A stretch of DNA of 64,000 bases from Trebouxia sp. TZW2008 (Eukaryota > Chlorophyta > Trebouxiophyceae > Trebouxiales > Trebouxiaceae), in assembly GCA_002118135.1 (NCBI GenBank), contig BDIU01000116.1, positions 1 to 64,000 on the forward strand, given 5' to 3'. The notes under the pieces were generated by a model, which was given only the letters and a program-made list of their open reading frames with translations, was not told the DNA's origin and did not search any database. A program made the translations under genes and the position numbers. Shown one piece after another: positions 1-13,267 of this stretch (its first letter is position 1; each line of letters starts with the position of its first letter).

Positions 1-3000
1 AGACTTGCTTGAACATGCACATGTACTGGAGTGGTGCAAAACTTTCTGGGGGGACTGTACAGCCAGTCAGAAGCAAGTGCAAATGAGGTGTGTTTGCAGT
101 ATGCTCAATGAACGCCCAGAGTGTTTGAGCCAAGCATACACATCACTATTCCAAGCTATAAGCTGCAAAGTACAATGATCATATATGAGTATAATACAAT
201 GCACCTCGTTGATCTGTGCAGACTGTAGCTGTTGCGCCTGCAGCTCCACAACCTGCTGGTCCAGCTGCTCAGCCTGCTGCGCTGCTTTTGTCATGGCCTG
301 TGAAGGCATCACTTTAGGTGTCAAATCCAAAAGCACCAACATCAACAGACTGTGAGGTTTGAACTAGAGATATGCATCGCTTGCGAATGATCATCTGCCC
401 TATAAACTTCTGCTGCTGCTGGCTTTGCTTGCATGCCTGACAATGCATTTGCCACCCATACAACATCAAAAGAGCCTGCAGCTACTGACACTTGGCTCCT
501 CCACTAATGCAAACACTTCATCCCTGTACCTGTCAGGGCACTTCTGCAATTTGGCAGCTGGTCAGCGTTGTGTGATCCCACAACGCACCTGCAGTTGCAG
601 CTGCAACTGCAGCGCTCTGTTATCAGCTAGTGGCATTTCCCTTGTTTGCCAGAGCAGAGTGCGGTCAAGAAAGAGGCTTTCAGGGTGAAACTGCGCTGTC
701 AAAACTTTGCTGGGTTTGATTGAGTCAGAACGCGCCTGCAGTTGCAGCTGCAGCGCTCTGTTCTCAGCTAGTGGCATTGAGTTGCTTTGCCAGAGTAAGG
801 TGCTTGCAAGACAAGAGCGGTCAGCGTGAATTTTCACTGTCAACAGTTTGGTCAGTCTAAGTCATATCACACCTGCAACCGCAGCTGTAGCGCTCTGTTC
901 TCAGCAGCCGCCTGAGCCAAACTTTGCTTCCTCTCCCTTTCGCTTGCCACCAGCCGCTTCTTTAGTGTCCCTACCTCATGCACTGGGGCATCCTCGGACC
1001 TGGTGGGGTCCACCCAATCTGCCCTGGGGCCACTGCCCTCTGCCCTCAGCCTTGACCCTGCAGCAAAAGAGAAAAAGCGTCACATGCTTGAGTTGCTCCG
1101 TCGTGCTCGGCAGCAACTACCCTCTGCTCTATGGCCCTTTGCCCTAGGTTCACTGCCCTCAGCTAGACCCTGTACTGTAAGGGGCCATTTTTCCTGCTGC
1201 TGCCACATATGCTGCCCACCTGTCAACCATTTGTCCAATCTCACGAGGCTAAGCTGCAACATGCAAGAGCAAGCTTCACAAAAGCATGACAGTGTTCATC
1301 TGGGTGTGAGGCCAATGTGACAATCGCAACCCCGATGACAGTAGGCTGCTTTGGATTTTTGGATGCCCCACCAGCGGGAGCTGTTACCCTGTGGCTGCCA
1401 CGTGTGCCCTAAGGGTCGCAAAGAACCTGAGCGAACCCTGTTGTGTGCGGCCGCAGCTGATAAGAAGAACCGTTACGTACAATTTCGCGGGATTGGGGCG
1501 TCCCAACATGTTTAGACCTATACGGACCTATACAAACCCTAAACCCCATAAACCCTACATATAGTCAGAAATCTTACCTTGCATTGGTCCAGCGCTTACT
1601 GTCCAGTCAGTGCTGCCATTACTAGCTAAAGAAGCAGGGTCAGTAGCCAGGAAGGCCCTTCTGGGACCGTCCTTCAGGACCCCGCCCTTGCTGGCTTTAC
1701 CCCTCTTGTTCTTCTTCCTCAGACCTGCTGACCTCAAAATGGCGGTGCTTTGGCGGCTGAGAATGGCGGGAAGACTCAGAATGCCATCCCTGCCTGACAT
1801 ACTGCTGAGCGCCCCTGAAGAGCCTGCAATGCGTATGTTCATTCAATCATTCAACACGCTTGCTAGGCATGATCACAGGGATGCTCACAAGGACAATAGC
1901 TGTGAAACGAATGATAGACATCATCATAGGGACAATGGTAGGCGGCAAACCTATCTTCCTTGCAGTGTAAGATGCTGTTGAGAGCCAAATTTCCTTCACT
2001 ATCACTGTTGGTTTCATCATGCACACACCTGCCAATGGAAAGTCATGGCAATTGACATATGCTGTAAGGCACTGAACAGCTGGCAACTTGCAGGACATGG
2101 CAAGGACCGTTGCAACAGGCTGCATATGATAACGACCAATCTCCATTCAGTTTCTGCATCTACCAAACTTGCATGGCATGGTAAGATGATCATATGCTTA
2201 GACTGAATCTCAGCATTTAGCAGCATCCTGCATGTGATGGTAAGATGGTCATACACTGTGACTAACCTTCAGCATTTAGCAGCATCCTGCTTTGTTGCTT
2301 ACTTCCTTTTCCCCTACTGCCAAAGCTGTCATTGCTGCCCTGAAGAAGAGGCTCAGAGAAAGCCTGACTTGAGGGGCCTGGTGGTCCAGAATATGACAAT
2401 CCAGGAGTGTTGAATCTCACACTGCAGCAGTGACACAAGTTTTACTCGTAAATTTAGGTCAAGGCCCAGTTGTTGTGCTGGCTGTATGCCAAACAAGTAG
2501 TGCATGCATATTGGGGGCTGATCAGAGAGATTTGCAACACCAGCAAAAGTCGAGGACAGAACCCATGCACCTGCCATCTAAAACAGTAGGCCCTGAGGGC
2601 TGCCCGTACTGAGATTGGTGCAGTGTCAATCAAGTGTTCACCACGGACGAAGCCTACAAAGAATTGATCATCGCACATCACACAAACAGCAAAATTGATG
2701 ACAGATCCCCGTGCAGCATATGTAAGGCTGGAATCCATGCACCCGCCAGCTAGCAGCAAGAGCCCCGCCCCTGCTAAGCTTTGGTGCATGCTGGCTATGC
2801 TCATAGCCTCAAGCAATGCGAAGGAGACAGTCTCACAATCCAAAATCAACAAAAGCCAAAAACAAAGCAGTAGATGCGCTATAACCCGCAAACCTGCCAG
2901 CTGGCAGGGTGGTTCCTGAGGGCTGCCCCTGCTGGGCTTGGCGCATGCCCTTGGACTGTTGAAGTAGTATGCAACAAAGCACATCTTAGAAAAAGCAAAG

Positions 3001-6000
3001 ACAGACTTGAACCAGCAAATGCAAGGATAGAACCAGCGTACCTGCCAGCTGGCAGGGTGGGTCCAGGGGGCTGCCCCTGCTGAATGCGGAGCATGTCGCG
3101 CTCACGGGTCACATGCGCCACTTCGCTAGACAGGGCGTACACCCGTGCCCGCATGCGCTGCAATGCTGCCTCAGGACTATCTGCGGCACCCTTGTCTGCA
3201 ATGCAAGCAGGGTCTTGATTGATAAACTTGCTGAATGCATGAGAGTAGCAGAGTGAGTGAAAAGAGACTGCACACACATGCGCTGCTACGCTGCCTCAGT
3301 AATATCTGCTGCATCCCTGTCTGCAGAAATACACTGCCTTTGATGTCAACAATCATCAGAGGAAAGACTGCTGGATTGACTGACTGATTGGTTGATTGGT
3401 CAGTTGGTAGAGTTGGTGGCCGGACAGAGCCCTGTGCCCGCATGCGCTGTAGCCTCTTTCTGGGCTGTCAGCTGTAACCTTGTCTGCAAAATGACTTTGT
3501 TACTTGAATGCAAGATTGATTGAGCGGATGAGAGTAACAGAGTGACTGAAAAAGAGTCTGTGTCCGCATGCACTGCAGCACTGCCTCAGGACTGTCCAGT
3601 GTCACCTTGTCTGCACGGGCACAGAGCAACTGTGTGATTGGTTGTTTGGTAGATGGGTGTGTTGGGTGGCTTGCTTGGTTGCTTGGCGGTTGTGCAGATT
3701 TGGTAAGATTGATTTTTGGTCATCATTTGATTGACAGGTCAAGACATGACTGCTGGACTGTTGTCTGCATGAGACGTCTGTCACCTGAAGGTGCGTCTGA
3801 AGCCTGCAGCTCAGGTGGCTTCAGCTCCTCAACCTGGCGAACCAGCGAGTCACGCTCAGCAGTCACTGCAGCGAGCTGAGTCTCAGCCTGCTGAGCCCTG
3901 AGTGAGGCCTGGCATGCTTGCCTGACTGCCGCACTTCCTATGGGGGTTGGTGCTTGGTCCCCCTTTGTTGGTGCTAGGCTACTCCATTGTGCCAATTCCT
4001 ACAGGCACATGTCACTACACTGTGTTCTTCAATGGCCTGTGCTCTTGAACAATTGCATATAATGTCTCATGTGTTGCTGTCATTGCCTGCGTGATCTATG
4101 ATGCAGTACAATGCAGTTTGGCCATGTGATGAAAACTTCACAAATGTACGCAATTTTGTGGTTGCGGACCTTTTTCAACGCCGTCCTCTGCTTCTCCTGC
4201 GATGCTAGTCTGCCCTCCAGATTCCCAACCTGCTGCTGCAGCACTTTGACCAGCTGCAGGGCAACATACCCAGGGGGGTTGGCTGCTGACCCTTTCTGGG
4301 GTCCAGCAGGGGTGCTTGAGGAGGGGGATGCAGACAGCTGAGCTTGTAAGCTTGCAAGCTGCTCAGCTAACTGGTTCCTGTCAGAGACTGATGCCTGCAA
4401 TCAAGCACAATCACGATTTGCACAGTTGAAAGATAAGCAATTTCCTGAGGGATCTAAGTGCTGACACCGCTTGGGGTCCAGCAGGGGCGCTTGAAGAGCA
4501 AGATGCTAACAACTGAGCTTGTAAAGTGGCAAGCTGCTCAGTCAGCTACTTTCTGTCAGAGACTGTTGCCTGCAATCAAGCAAAGGTCACTGCTACTGCT
4601 GTTGTCTGAGTCAGGGTTGTCGTCTGACTGGCTGCTGCTGCTCTCTGAGTCAGACTCACTATCTCTGAGACAGATGATGAGTCTGACTCACTGCTGCTGG
4701 TGTCTGAGCCAAAGCTTGTACAGGCAGCAAAGACACAGTGCAAGGCAGTAAGGCTTTCTGGTCTATGTCTGTAGCATGTGTCAAATGTACATTGTTGTCG
4801 TGTGGGATATATGGTCAACCACAAGCACTTGAACAAAGCATGAACACACAAACAAAGGTTGCACAAGGGGATGTACATTGCGCCAGAGTCTGCCCCAAGC
4901 CAACTGCTTTGGTTCGCTTGAGAGGTGGTCAACAAGCAAGAACAGAAGCAAAAAGCAAAAAGCAGCACCTTGGCTTGAACTAGCTCTGCTTCCAGCTGCT
5001 TTGATTTAGCTTCTTCCTGTTGCAACAGCAGCCCAGCAGTGACATGCTGTCTGTGTATGCTCTGCAGCTCAGCAGTCACCAGAGAAGCCGACTCAGCAGC
5101 TGCCTCAAGCCTCAGAGTCAGCGACTCAGTGCTCGCTGACTCAGCAGGCTCTGAGTGCTGAGGAGCTGAGGCATTTGGGAAATCCTGCTGCAGATTTGAG
5201 CTGCCAACGATGGTCTCAAGCTTGACGGTGGCTGAGTCCAGGATCGGAAGCTGCTGCTGAAAGCGCTCATACTGCAGAATCTGATCTTCAACCTGTTTTA
5301 CAGGTCAAACAAGTTGAGTATACAGCAGGTGAGCAACCTGCAAGTCAGCGTACATGGGACACCACAGCATACTGTTGCACAGCACAACGCAACATATGGA
5401 GGCACGTAGCATGCCGCACCAAGTGCACAGTGAGGCAGGATGTTCCAGTCACTGTTAGGCTGCTGCTGATCAAACAGTTTTCTGTTAAATCTGAGAAAGA
5501 AAATCATGGGAGCTGAAGACAGTGGCATGCAGTGACTGTCAACAAGCAACTTGATCAAGCCAAGTGGTAAAGGAAACACCTGGTAAGTTTGTCTGGCAAT
5601 ATATGAAATTGCTCAGCACGCTCAGCCGCACAGCAAAACACAGCACAGCACAGCACGGCACAGCACAGTACAGCATAGTACAGCTTCCTTAGTGAATGCT
5701 GTTGTGGGTCCTCACAACACGCATTTGCTGGATGCCACGCAACAATCACTGCACAGCACAGCTCAACAGAAGCAGGCGAGTTTCTGAGTCAGCACTTTAC
5801 CTGATGCATCCTCCTGGCATGGTCCCTATCTCTGAGGCGCAGCTGATCTCTCTCGGCCCGCATGCGCCTGACTGACTGCACCACATCATCACTGCTGGCC
5901 TGCCCATATAGCCTCTCTGCATGCGCAGAGTCAGCAGAGCTCCATAGAAACTGCGCCTTGATACGGTTGTATGGTTTGCAAAGCAAAAAATGACAGTAGC

Positions 6001-9000
6001 TGGCAGATCTGCACCTGGCATGCGCCATTGATATGTTCATGGAGAAGACATCAGCTGCTGAAGGAGATGCAGCAGTGTTTTACCAACTGCCCAAATCCTG
6101 CGTCGTCATTGCTAAGCTTTCTCAAACCTCACGAGAGAACTGGCGAGTTGTGTATGTCTTACACACTGACTGTTTGTACACAGCAAGGCTGATGACAGCC
6201 ATATATTCTGATAGGCTGCGATGCAAATGCCTGGAAAGACAGAGAAACACTGATAGCCTTTGGCTGCTGACAATGACTGGGCTGAGTACAAATACAGATA
6301 CCTGGATCAGGGCCGCCGGCCAGGGCAAAAGGGCTGAGGGCAGGGCTGTTGCCAGGCTGCAGGGCTGGCAGTGTGGGGCGATTGAGAGCTGTTGTTCGGG
6401 CAATCAGCTTTAGGGCCTGCTCAGCAGAGGTAGGATTCCTGCTGGCCCTAGCAAACTGCAGCACAGATACCATAGTTTTGATGTAAGGCAGTCACTGTTT
6501 CACAAGGTCTGTCATGCAGACAGCAAAAGCCATTGGGCTGGACCCTGCAAACATCTGTCACTATGCAGTGATGACTTGTGGGATCTAAACTAGACATCGG
6601 GCAATCTGAACAGACGTCAGTGCTGTTAATATCATCCAGTGCAACACTACCTTTGCATCATATGGGCTGCTCCAAATATTACCAGGTCCAATGTGGCACC
6701 ACAGCACAGACATCAGGTGGCCTTGCCCTGTTAGACAGTGACATCCCATGTGATGATTATGTGCATCATTATGACTATCATGTTCATGATAAATACCATG
6801 ATCGTTGCTAGTGTTGACATTGTCACTAGTAACAGGGTTGTCAAATGGGCTTGCCTGATTAGGTAGCGACAGCCCTAATGGTGTGGCAGGAATGGAGCTC
6901 CAGTCAGCGGCAGGGCGGCCTGTAGCAGCCTCCAGCTGCAAAGCTAGCGCTAAACTTTGGTCTTCCAATCGCCTCAGCTGCAGACATCGAGACCCTTGTT
7001 TAGTTTGTTGAGCAACAGATATTTTCTTGCTTCAGCTGCAGATAGCGAGGACAGCCTGTTGGCTAACAATGTCCTTGCAGTTGCAGATATCAAGGACAGT
7101 CGTATTCAGTTTTGGTGACGTTGGTGTTCCAGAACTGAGGCAGCCCGATGCATTCTCAAGTTGCAGAGCTGGCGCCAACCTCTAGTCATGCAGCTGCTTC
7201 AGCTGCAAACAGCGATAAGCTTGGGCTGTGCTCTAAGCAAGGTCTTGCAGAATTGCAGCTGCCATGATCAACGTGAACCAGCATCTGGAACGCTTGGTTC
7301 AAAGAATGCATGGTACCAGATCATTTTGAGTACTGCAACAGAGCACTTCAGCAGAGCATGCTACAACAGATCATGCCACTTTCTCCCAAAAACCCTCTGG
7401 CAGAGAATGCTGACCTGGTGCTTGAGATGTGAGCTTGCCATTGACTGCTCCTCGCTGGACTCCTGGCGGCTTAAGCGGTCCCGCAGCTGACTTAGCTCTG
7501 ACTTGTATTGCTTGGCGAGATCCCCATCTGACATCACCTCATTGGCTGACACCCTGTTGGTCACTGCCATTGCCCTTGAAGCCAGTCTGCAGTCACAAAA
7601 GGGTGGTCTGTACTTGCATGCTCTTGGTGAGGTATGCATGTGTGCTAGCCAGCTGACTCAGCGCTGGTTTGTACTGCTTAGCCAGATCTCCATCTGACTT
7701 CACCTTGTTGGCTGACACCCTATTATTCACGGCCATTGCCCTTTAAGCCAGTCTGCATCAACAAGGAATGCCCTTCATCTGAATGCTGTTGGTGCTAGAC
7801 AAGAGATGTAACCAGCTGCAGTTGTACATCTCCAGTGGGAGCTTTTGCCATTTGCATGTGCTGACAGATGTAGCAACACACAGCAAACTTGACTCTGAAT
7901 GCACTCAATGAACAAACCTTCCTGACTCTGTGACATGCTGCCTGACAGCCAAGTGTCACCTCTGATTGCTGAGTGGAACCTAATGCGCTGGCATATTACA
8001 GCGAGAAGCATGTTTGTGCTGAGTGCTGTTGGGTCCAACCTGAGAGTATGAGACGTCTCCTCCATCTGGTCTGCAGATGGATTGATGGTAGCAATGATGG
8101 CAGTCCTAGCATTGCCGCCTAAGCTTGGCTGCAACAGCCTGGTCAGCTTGGAGTTCCTGTAGGGAATATGGTCAGGGCTGTGCTGCGATGTGCGTGCTGG
8201 GCTTCCCGCCCTCTGCATGCTGCGCTGCGTCAGTTTCGAAATCACATTGCCCAGCATGAGCAGGCTGACGTTGATGTTGGTTGCTTCTTTGGTGCGCAAG
8301 GGCTCAAACTCATTCCCAGACTTCTCAACGCGCTCAGAACCTGCCAAATCTACGAAATTCAGTGTGGAAATGCTGATCGAAGAAGACTGACTGCGCCGCC
8401 GCTCAATCACGATCTGGAAGATGGCGTGAGACCTGCTGCTGACGGCGTTCATGCGATGGCTGCTGGTTTGCCTGCGGCTGTTGCCCCTCTGGAATAGCTG
8501 CTTCATGTGAGTTGGCTCTGAAACCAATTGCTCATGTGCACCAAAGACTCTCACCCCAAGCAAGGCATCCTCCTGTCACATGCAACCCATGCTGAGCACG
8601 CTGTGGAGATAATGTATGAAAGCAAGCAGAATAAAGCAACCTTCTGTCACATGCACAAATGTTTGCCTGTGGCTGTTGCCCCTCTGTGAAACAGCTGCTT
8701 CGTATGAGTTGGCTCTGAGACCAGTTCCCCATGTGCACCAAAGACTCTCACGACGAGCAAGGCATCTTCCTGTCACATGCGCCCACATGCTGAGCACAAC
8801 CTGCCAACGTCTTTTGAAAGCAGACAGCTTGGGAAATCAAGCAGCAGCACTTGAGGACAACAAGGTATGATCAAGCCAGACAGGCTAGACTGGACAGTCC
8901 ATGCTCCTTGTTGCCCAACTGTTTGTCAAAGCACCAAATTGCCATCAGCAGCTTTGACTACGCTGCTGCAGATGCAGATGCTATCACTTGAACGTTTTGC

Positions 9001-12000
9001 CATGCAAAGCACTGTCATGCAGTATATTGCACATAGTCAGATCAGACCTTGATCTGCAAGTTTTGCTGCTTCTTGGGCTTAGCGTTGACAGGGGCTAGCA
9101 GGTCCCGTAGCTCTTCATTGTAAATCTCCACCATGTCCACCTGCACAGCCAATTTTGCGTATCAGCACTAAAATATTGTATCTGCAGTCACTTTTGCAGC
9201 TTTGTCACCTTGACTTGGAGACAGAAGAAGAACATCTCCTGTGCTGCTATGCAACTTCCAGCATTTGACGCTAAGGCAGGGGAATAGTACTATAGCAGCA
9301 AACAGCAAAAAAATATTGACCAATGAGCATCGAAGGCATCTGAGCACCAATTGAATGTGCACATGAACCCAAGTTGCACATAACACATGGCCTCGCATGG
9401 TAGCAATGAGCGTTGTGGCATGTCGAGTAGGCAAGCTGATCAGCAGGTTGCAGCACAGTAGCTGCTCAGCAGCAATTTGATCAGGCAAAGCATTCAAAAC
9501 GACTACAAGCACACAAAGGTACATGTGCATCCTGGAAGACGCATCAGATATACCATCAGAAGTTCATGAGCCAATGGTTGCAAAGGCCAGATATGCAGCA
9601 AAGTCTTGTGCGGGCAGCATGGTGTCGGATCGATGACAGAGCAGAGCAGCATACCCTGAAGGCAAACTCGTCATCAGGAGCAGCAGCGGCAATGGCAAAC
9701 ACGTCATCAATGGCCAAGGCAATGGCGCCTGCTTCATGCCTCTCACCCATGATGGTATGCGTTTTGCCGCTGCCAGTCTGACCTGCAACAGCCCTACGCA
9801 TCAGCAGGCTATGCCATCTGCTGCAAAGACTCCGCTGCAAGTCAATCATCACCGCAATGCACCTCGCTGACCAACACTGTCTTGATACATGCGGGCAACA
9901 GAACATCGTCATGGCTCCCTTTTGCAACTGATGATTGCATACTGGCTGATGGCTGCAAAGTTACACAGGAGTGGTACACCTCTGGTCACTGTAGACCGGG
10001 CAGTCAATGTGGACATGCAGAACAGGCCTGCATGGCGCTGCTCATGATCTTGCTGGTTGCCTACAGTAAATAAGTAGGCAGCATGCAGGCACAATCACTA
10101 TGTGTTTCTATATCCTGAACATAGTCTCACAACAGGACCGCCCAATGATGGTGATACTTATTGCCATCACCACGCTGCCAAGAATGTTTGATGACATCGC
10201 TGAGTGCCGGCAGCCTTACCGTATGCAAGCACAGTGCCGTTCACGCCTTCCAATGCTGACTGCACCAAGCTTTGGATACAGCTGAAGTACACCAAGGCTG
10301 TGTCAGCATTCTCATCCAGAACCCGGTCGAACTTGTACCCCATGCTGACCCCTGTGCCACTGTGATGGGTGCTGCCAGGGGTACTAGGGGCAGTTCCCAG
10401 CAGCCCCTGTGACAGGGCTGATCCCAACAGCCCTCTCGACGGGCTGCTCACCAAGGAACTGCTGTCGACGCTGCCCAACAGATTGGATTGGTACTGTCCG
10501 TTCTTCTGCTTTGCCGGCTTTGGCGCAGCATTGAGGGTGACTGTCGCTGTGCTTGGGTTGATAGTCCATGAAGAAGCAGAGGAACCATTAGGAACTGGGC
10601 GAGCTCGCACTGCCACATGCATATGCTCTGTATGTTGTTTAGTGATCTGCTGCACTGCTGGGTCAAAGTCAGAGCCTATCGCTGCAGGCAGTCTCATATC
10701 AGGCTGCAATGCTGCACTTGTGTTGCGTGGTTGAGACAGTGCTGCAATGCTGGGCAGACCATCTTGAATGTCATCATTGTAGCCGTCAGCAGTGTCGCTC
10801 TGACTTGGCAGACTGGAGTATGGGCTTTCCCCCTTGTCATATGCTAGCTGCTGCCCTTTAGCTGAGCCTTCAGCATTGCCAGCAGGGATGCGGCGACTCT
10901 CCTGAGCTGCTTTGTCACTCGTGTCTGCTTCATCATCGCTCTGACGGCTGCCAGAGTCGCTGACTTCATCGTCACTCGCGTCATCAGACCTGCTACTGCT
11001 GCTTGCACTGTCTGATGACCTCCTTCTAGCTGCACTAGCTGAGCCACTCTTGCCCTTGGGGTTGGCTGCTTGTTGCCTTTGGGCGCTGCTACCCTGTTTG
11101 GCTGCACTCGCTGACTGCCTGTTTGCTGTTGATGCAGTAACACTGTTTGTTGTAGCAGCAGAGGTTTGACTCTTCTTGCTGGCATGCCGCCTCCTATAGG
11201 CAAGGCACATGAACTTCAGTGTTTTGCATGACTCTGGTTGTATGATCTAGAGATTCGTGTCAACGCACAGTTCGTGCGCTAGGGGCTATTACTTTGCATG
11301 GTTTGCCTGCGCAATGCAGCTACGCACTGCACAGTCAAAGATGATCATTGCCGCAGAGTCGACAAGCTCAGGTGCCTTGGTGTACTCAAAAGGCTGTGGT
11401 GCATGTTCAGCTAGAAATGAACAATGTGATGACAACTTGCAAACAAATGCCTGAGCCAACATCTGGATGAAGATGGCAATTCATGTCTTATCGACCATGG
11501 CAATCAAGGAGAAAGCATGCCACCCCAGCGACTGCTTGAAATCATACCTGATGAGCTCAGCAAAGTAGACATCCAGAGGGTGAGCTTCCTGCTGTTTGCC
11601 TGTGCTCAAGTTCCTGCACAAAACAATGCTGTGGTCAGCCTTGCGACCACATGCATCCTCTGTGGCAGAGCAAGCAGTTTATTTAATTTGCAAGGATAAC
11701 ATGCAAAGCATGGTGCAAGATGTTACTGTGAATGCAGTCAGCAGCGTCACCAGATTGGCAATCATTAGCAGGACAGCCTTCACTGGAATATATCGGGCTG
11801 CCTCATGGTATAGACACAGGCAAAGCTTTGCAAATGCATTTGCTGTCCTGATCTTCATCTTCTGTCCAGGCATGAGTGGCCCCAAGGGTATACACACACA
11901 AGGATTCTCAAGACAATTGCATCGTTGACCTGTTGCAAAGCTGTTGCTTAACATGCATGAGTGGCATTGACTCTCGTGTATAGATAAGAGGCCAGAGCCC

Positions 12001-13267
12001 CAAGGTTGTCAGACTGCTGCCAAGTACTTGCTTGTAATGCACCGGCAAACTGTGGAGCTGACAAACCTGAAAGTTGTGAAGCCGTCTGCGTCATCAATTT
12101 GCTGCCAGCCAGGTGGAGTCGGTGCTGCAACTGCCATCCTCGCTATGTCCAGCAGCTCAGGCTCTGAGTCTGAGTCAATGCCCAGGTACTCTGCCATGTC
12201 ACGTACCTCCAAGGCAATGTACACGCTTGTCAACATCTAGCAAGGCTTGCTTCAAGCATCTCGATCTATATTACTGCATACAGCATGTTCACCTTGTAAT
12301 GCGTCATTTGCCTTAGAACCAATGCACATCTTGGTCAATCCTTGCAAGCATCCAGTAATGCTTGCCTTTAGCAATTCAGATTGGACTGTACACGCTGTAA
12401 GTATACAAGCCTTACATGAGGGCGAAAAGCATTTGCGGCAATTGAGTGTCAACAGGTGCTTCTTCTAGGCTATCACTCCACTGCAACATGCATTGACATC
12501 ACACTGCTCACACAGACAACGCAGATCTCAGAGCATTTGACACAGATGCTGGCTATGCACACAAGCCACGGGGACAATCATGCAGCCATGCTAGCACAGA
12601 AGCAGCACAGCATCACAAGGTGGGTTGTGCAAGTGCAAGAAACACCTCTGCGTCTGTGCAGGGCTTGCTAGCCTCAGCTTTTGCCACAGCTGCATTGCCA
12701 CCCAGCAGCATGAATACAGCACCTTGATAGTAAGGCAGCAGAGGGTGCTGCCAGGTGCTTTCTCGCTTGACCTGCAACGGTGCAGTCGCATGGTGGCCTG
12801 AGTGCAGGCAAGACTTGTATGTGAACAGGTGATAAGCAGCACGGCAAGACAGCGAATGGTAGTATACATGTAAAACAGCAAGCTTGATGAAAAGACTGTC
12901 AAGGTGAAGAAGCACCTCGTCGATGAAGTACTGCCTGTTCTGGTTGTCATAGCCACAACTCCAGCCAGCGGGCAAGACGTTGCCTTGAGCTAACTCCGCG
13001 CAGATTGCTCGAATCTCAGGAGCATCGGTCTGTAGCGCACACCCCAACCTCAAGCTACAACCGCGTTCAAACACTGAGACTGATTTGAACGAAAACACAG
13101 GCAAAGCAACTCACAGCTTTGACACCAAGTAGCTCCGCAGCGGCCTGCACGGCCTCGGCCGAAGGCTTCTGACCGGTGCTCATGCCAAAGAAATCGCTGA
13201 GAAGGCTAGCATCTGCCGAAGTGAGCAGTGTTGGCGAGAGCTTTGGCTCATGAAAGTCAAGTCGCAT
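1..13267 (-). CDS. WW-domain/kinesin motor/coiled-coil protein, 3' end outside window
   Basis: A microtubule motor with an N-terminal WW extension. Exons traced in phase: 13267-13115, 13029-12916, 12771-12646, 12206-12063, 11588-11548, 11319-11293, 11193-10220, 9782-9655, 9140-9048, 8572-8040, 7586-7415, 6977-6855, 6455-6302. Later exons include one ending at 5801, then 5292-4969, 4394-4170, one ending at 3785, 3195-3042, about 1828-1577, one ending at 873, and 297-205; a few links among these are not resolved. WW1 (about residues 70-105) has both Trp. The second module (about 145-195) resembles the CEP164 N-terminus: an IDSDSEPELL segment, then PPGW, then HPLDVYF. The motor spans about 397-805, with P-loop GQTGSGKT (about 527-534), switch I SSRSH (about 645) and switch II DLAGSE. 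The tail is coiled coil. The family is unsure, perhaps kinesin-7-like. WW and motor are joined by introns as short as 99 bases, so two separate genes are unlikely. Confidence 0.85.
205..297 (-). other. Last visible coiled-coil exon of the kinesin gene
   Basis: A 31-codon exon between an AG acceptor (298-299) and a GTGCAT donor (199-204). It encodes a Gln-rich amphipathic helix containing AEQLDQQVVELQAQQ. Because it ends in a donor, the gene continues past the left edge of the window. Confidence 0.7.
587..960 (-). repeat. Three copies of one kinesin exon donor edge
   Basis: The real exon ends at 873 (peptide AENRALQLRLQ). Two diverged copies of its last 50-60 bases lie downstream on the minus strand, at about 733-790 and 587-645. 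Each keeps the AENRALQLQLQ reading and the purine/GC-rich stretch. They sit inside the following intron and are read as decayed tandem duplicates of the exon-intron junction. Confidence 0.65.
2563..3620 (-). repeat. Kinesin exon 3195-3042 flanked by copies of both its edges
   Basis: Upstream of the exon are three copies of its acceptor edge (about 3272-3325, 3430-3490, 3563-3617), each with the cgcatgc core and a CTGCA acceptor remnant. Downstream are three copies of its donor edge (about 2889-2940, 2735-2790, 2567-2612), each with the ggctgcccc core. The exon itself encodes coiled coil (RMRARVYALSSEVAHV). This is the clearest two-sided case of the junction-duplication pattern in this gene. 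Confidence 0.7.
4445..4575 (-). repeat. Decayed copy of kinesin exon 4394-4170
   Basis: Lying just upstream of the real exon, this copy keeps the acceptor and the first 40 or so codons. Its reading frame is broken by a TAG after VSDRK and a further stop near the end. It must be spliced out. Confidence 0.65.
5629..5693. repeat. CACAG pentanucleotide microsatellite
   Basis: About 12 imperfect CACAG/CACGG/TACAG units in a row within a kinesin intron. It is simple-sequence DNA with no coding signal. Confidence 0.8.
7636..7745 (-). repeat. Decayed copy of kinesin neck exon 7586-7415, with stop codon
   Basis: This copy lies upstream of the real exon. It repeats the SRAMAVTNRVSANEV segment as a RAMAVNNRVSANKV reading, but a TAA replaces the Ser codon. 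The real exon completes the split Arg codon of the motor exon (phase 2) and stays open. Confidence 0.75.
8576..8790 (-). repeat. Decayed copy of the acceptor edge of the main motor exon
   Basis: About 110 bases at 8660-8773 repeat the start of motor exon 8572-8040, including the acceptor (copy reads VRVFGAHGELVSEPTHTKQL). After the ATAT-like divergence the frame closes at a TGA. Flanking intron sequence (tgtcacatgc followed by catgctgagcac) is duplicated too, so the duplicated unit spanned intron and exon. Confidence 0.75.

Noticed and set aside
11190..13267. A separate WW-domain gene upstream of an independent kinesin gene
   Set aside because: Exon phases match through 11588-11548, 11319-11293 and 11193-10220, and the gap is a 99-base intron with good splice sites.
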